Source: Alteromonadaceae bacterium | Lineage (GTDB): Bacteria > Pseudomonadota > Gammaproteobacteria > Pseudomonadales > Oleiphilaceae | DNA length: 16,525 bases | Direction of reading: 5' to 3' | NCBI GenBank assembly: GCA_013393545.1 | Contig: JABXHG010000398.1 | Coordinates: 1-16,525, forward strand | Shown here: one piece after another, positions 15,399 through 16,525 of the stretch | Layout: each line of letters opens with the position of its first letter | Numbering within the stretch: position 1 is the stretch's first letter | The notes under the pieces: generated by a model | Database searches by the model: none | The model's input: only the letters and a program-made list of their open reading frames with translations | What the model was told of the DNA's origin: nothing | Program-made: the position numbers and the translations under genes

Positions 15399-15787
15399 GT
15401 GCCAAACTTTCCAATCGGCGTACTCAGGCATTGGCGCTGCTTGAACAGCTTGAGCCAAGGGCCCTAGGACGCGTTGCAAAAAATCTCGATGACTTTCACC
15501 CCGACGCGGTCGAGATACTACTGGGTTTCGCGTTCACCGATGTGGTTACACGCAAGAAAATTTCGTTAAAGACCCGCGAGATGCTGACTGTCGCGATGCT
15601 CGCGGCGATGGGAACGGCACCGGGTCAGCTTGAGTTTCATATACGTGCGGCGTTGAACACCGGCGCGTCCCGTGATGAAATTGTCGAGATTGTTCTGCAA
15701 GTGGCCGTGTACGCCGGCATCCCGGCGGCGATGAATGCCATCACGGCGGCAAAAGCCGCCTTCACACCTGGCCAATCCAACGGTTAA
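15395..15787 (+). CDS. Carboxymuconolactone decarboxylase family protein
   Basis: A 130-aa helical protein of the CMD/AhpD superfamily. [20 protein letters not shown] (77-96) and [20 protein letters not shown] (103-122) match the PcaC-like pattern, and H82 is the histidine expected in true decarboxylases. The CxxC pair of AhpD-type peroxidases is absent, so a redox role of that kind is unlikely. It shares an ATGA overlap with the aldo/keto reductase, so translation is coupled. No other protocatechuate pathway genes are present, so a role in that pathway is not supported. LysR, AKR and CMD genes often occur together, probably for detoxification or catabolism of a small carbonyl compound. Confidence 0.9.
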   Translation: MSAKLSNRRTQALALLEQLEPRALGRVAKNLDDFHPDAVEILLGFAFTDVVTRKKISLKTREMLTVAMLAAMGTAPGQLEFHIRAALNTGASRDEIVEIVLQVAVYAGIPAAMNAITAAKAAFTPGQSNG

Positions 15788-15863
15788 ATGTGTAAGTGTT
15801 GAATTTCAGATACGAGTTATCGCTTCGCTCCGACTTAGTGCCACACCACTGAGGTCTAGTAAT

Positions 15864-16340
15864 TTGAGAAAAATACTAATTAGTGCCTGTCTTCTGGGGA
15901 AAAGGGTTCGATACGATGGTGGGAGCCTTTCGGTGAACGATCAGCTTATAGAGAAGTGGTTAGCTGAAGGCCGAGTGGTTTCTGTCTGCCCCGAAGTTGA
16001 AGCCGGAATGAGCATTCCAAGAAAACCTGCGGAGATTTTCAAAGGAAGCGGAAATAATGTCTTAGACGGCGAAACCGAGGTTATTGAAAAGGGTGGAAAT
16101 ATTGTCACCAAGGAGTTTATTGAAGGCGCCTCAATTGCCCTGGAATTATGCAAAAAGTTCAATATTGGAATAGCAATACTGGCCGAGGCCAGTCCCTCTT
16201 GCGGAAGTTCATTCATCTATGACGGTAGCTTTTCAGGCAACCAAACACCGGGCCTAGGTGTTACGGCTGCGTTGCTACGGCGGCATGGTATTAAAGTATT
16301 TAGCCAGTATGAGATAGCAGATGCTTACAAGTCGCTGTAG
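15864..16340 (+). CDS. DUF523 family protein
   Basis: A 158-aa protein matching DUF523. The family opening RKILISACLLGKRVRYDGG (2-20), VCPEVEAGMSIPRKPAEIF (41-59) and ILAEASPSCGSSFIYDGSF (105-123) are all clear. Conserved cysteines are C9, C42 and C113, which may bind metal or a cluster; the function is unknown. The natural start is TTG 15864-15866, where homologues have Met, with GAGG at 15851-15854 about ten bases upstream. The longer ATG frame from 15735 would overlap the preceding gene and add unrelated residues. It follows the CMD gene by 76 bases and probably has its own promoter, since its codon use is more A/T-rich. Confidence 0.88.
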   Translation: MRKILISACLLGKRVRYDGGSLSVNDQLIEKWLAEGRVVSVCPEVEAGMSIPRKPAEIFKGSGNNVLDGETEVIEKGGNIVTKEFIEGASIALELCKKFNIGIAILAEASPSCGSSFIYDGSFSGNQTPGLGVTAALLRRHGIKVFSQYEIADAYKSL

Positions 16341-16371
16341 TACGTTCCCGGCCCGAGGGCTGTCCACCGGA

Positions 16372-16387
16372 CGCCACTAAAGTGGCG
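16372..16387 (+). other. Stem-loop downstream of the DUF523 gene
   Basis: CGCCACT at 16372-16378 pairs perfectly with AGTGGCG at 16381-16387, and with one bulged A the stem extends to GG/CC outside. It lies 31 bases after the DUF523 stop. There is no T-run after it, so a classical intrinsic terminator is not supported, though a weak one is possible. Confidence 0.5.
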
Positions 16388-16406
16388 CCGCTAAGCTCAG
16401 CGTTGA

Positions 16407-16525
16407 GGCTGTATAAAAACCCCGAATTCGGCTCAGATTTTGATAGGATCAGGTAAACGGACAAGGAGTGGTCGAATGACGAAACCCAAGCCCCGCTTCA
16501 AGCACTACAACTACGATCAGGATGC
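16407..16525 (+). mobile_element. Left end of an insertion sequence, IS1182-like, truncated by the window
   Basis: The transposase gene starts at 16476. The leader before it contains a 10-base palindrome at 16422-16431. The likely element end is near 16407, at GGCTGTATAAAAACCCC, but this boundary is inferred: the opposite terminal repeat is outside the window and cannot be compared. Contigs commonly break at such multicopy elements. Confidence 0.5.
16476..16525 (+). CDS. Transposase N-terminus, IS1182-like (partial)
   Basis: Only 16 codons and two bases are present: MTKPKPRFKHYNYDQD. AAGGAG lies seven bases before the ATG, so this is a real start. The PRFKHYNYDQ opening resembles IS1182-family transposases, which begin with a similar basic and aromatic run. 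The catalytic DDE domain is outside the window, so the family call rests on this short stretch. Confidence 0.55.
   Translation, partial: MTKPKPRFKHYNYDQD

Noticed and set aside
15735..15863. Longer ATG start for the DUF523 gene
   Set aside because: It would overlap the CMD gene by about 50 bases, and the added residues are not part of the family; TTG 15864 matches the conserved first residue.
16395..16404. Decamer GCTCAGCGTT shared with the attC-like site near 1372-1381, suggesting a second attC before the insertion sequence
   Set aside because: No matching R'' box with AAC lies upstream, and shared decamers are expected by chance in 16 kb.
1..16525. CRISPR arrays, tRNA or rRNA genes
   Set aside because: No regularly spaced direct repeats and no recognisable tRNA or rRNA segments were seen on reading.

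Overview
The window looks like accessory DNA from a Gram-negative, probably gammaproteobacterial genome. The support is indirect: mid GC, clear AAGGA/GGAGG ribosome sites, LysR and AraC regulators paired with EamA exporters, and a PcaC-like protein. I cannot name the genus. Both ends look like assembly ends. The left edge is a perfect 36-bp fold-back laid over the 3' end of an ABC-F gene. The right edge stops 50 bases into a transposase gene resembling the IS1182 family.

Left part (1-1871): the C-terminal tail of an ABC-F ATPase (+), then two GNAT acetyltransferases (-) and one unrecognised small ORF (-). Between the second GNAT and that ORF lies a 60-bp imperfect inverted repeat built like an integron attC site. 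The two GNAT genes may therefore be former gene cassettes, but no integrase is present and the case is only moderate.

Defence part (1898-9172): a large unrecognised 859-aa protein (+) faces a two-gene minus-strand operon, gajA-gajB. GajA is an OLD-family ATPase with a TOPRIM nuclease domain and GajB is a UvrD-like helicase; together they are the hallmark of the Gabija anti-phage system. A decayed IS3-type orfA sits between the convergent 3' ends. Divergent from gajA is a 72-aa MbcA/ParS/Xre-type antitoxin domain protein with no toxin gene beside it. The 859-aa protein is the best candidate in the window for something undescribed, because it lies in a defence setting and I recognise no domain in it.

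Metabolic and transport part (9331-15787): a minus-strand series DMT exporter, AraC regulator, YddG-like DMT exporter, CsaA-like tRNA-binding protein. A second AraC regulator (+) is divergent from the first exporter. Next come a LysR regulator (-) and a divergent operon of aldo/keto reductase plus carboxymuconolactone-decarboxylase-like protein (+), whose genes overlap by 4 bases. The right end holds a DUF523 gene with a TTG start, a stem-loop, and the start of the insertion sequence. I found no tRNA, rRNA, CRISPR array or replication origin.
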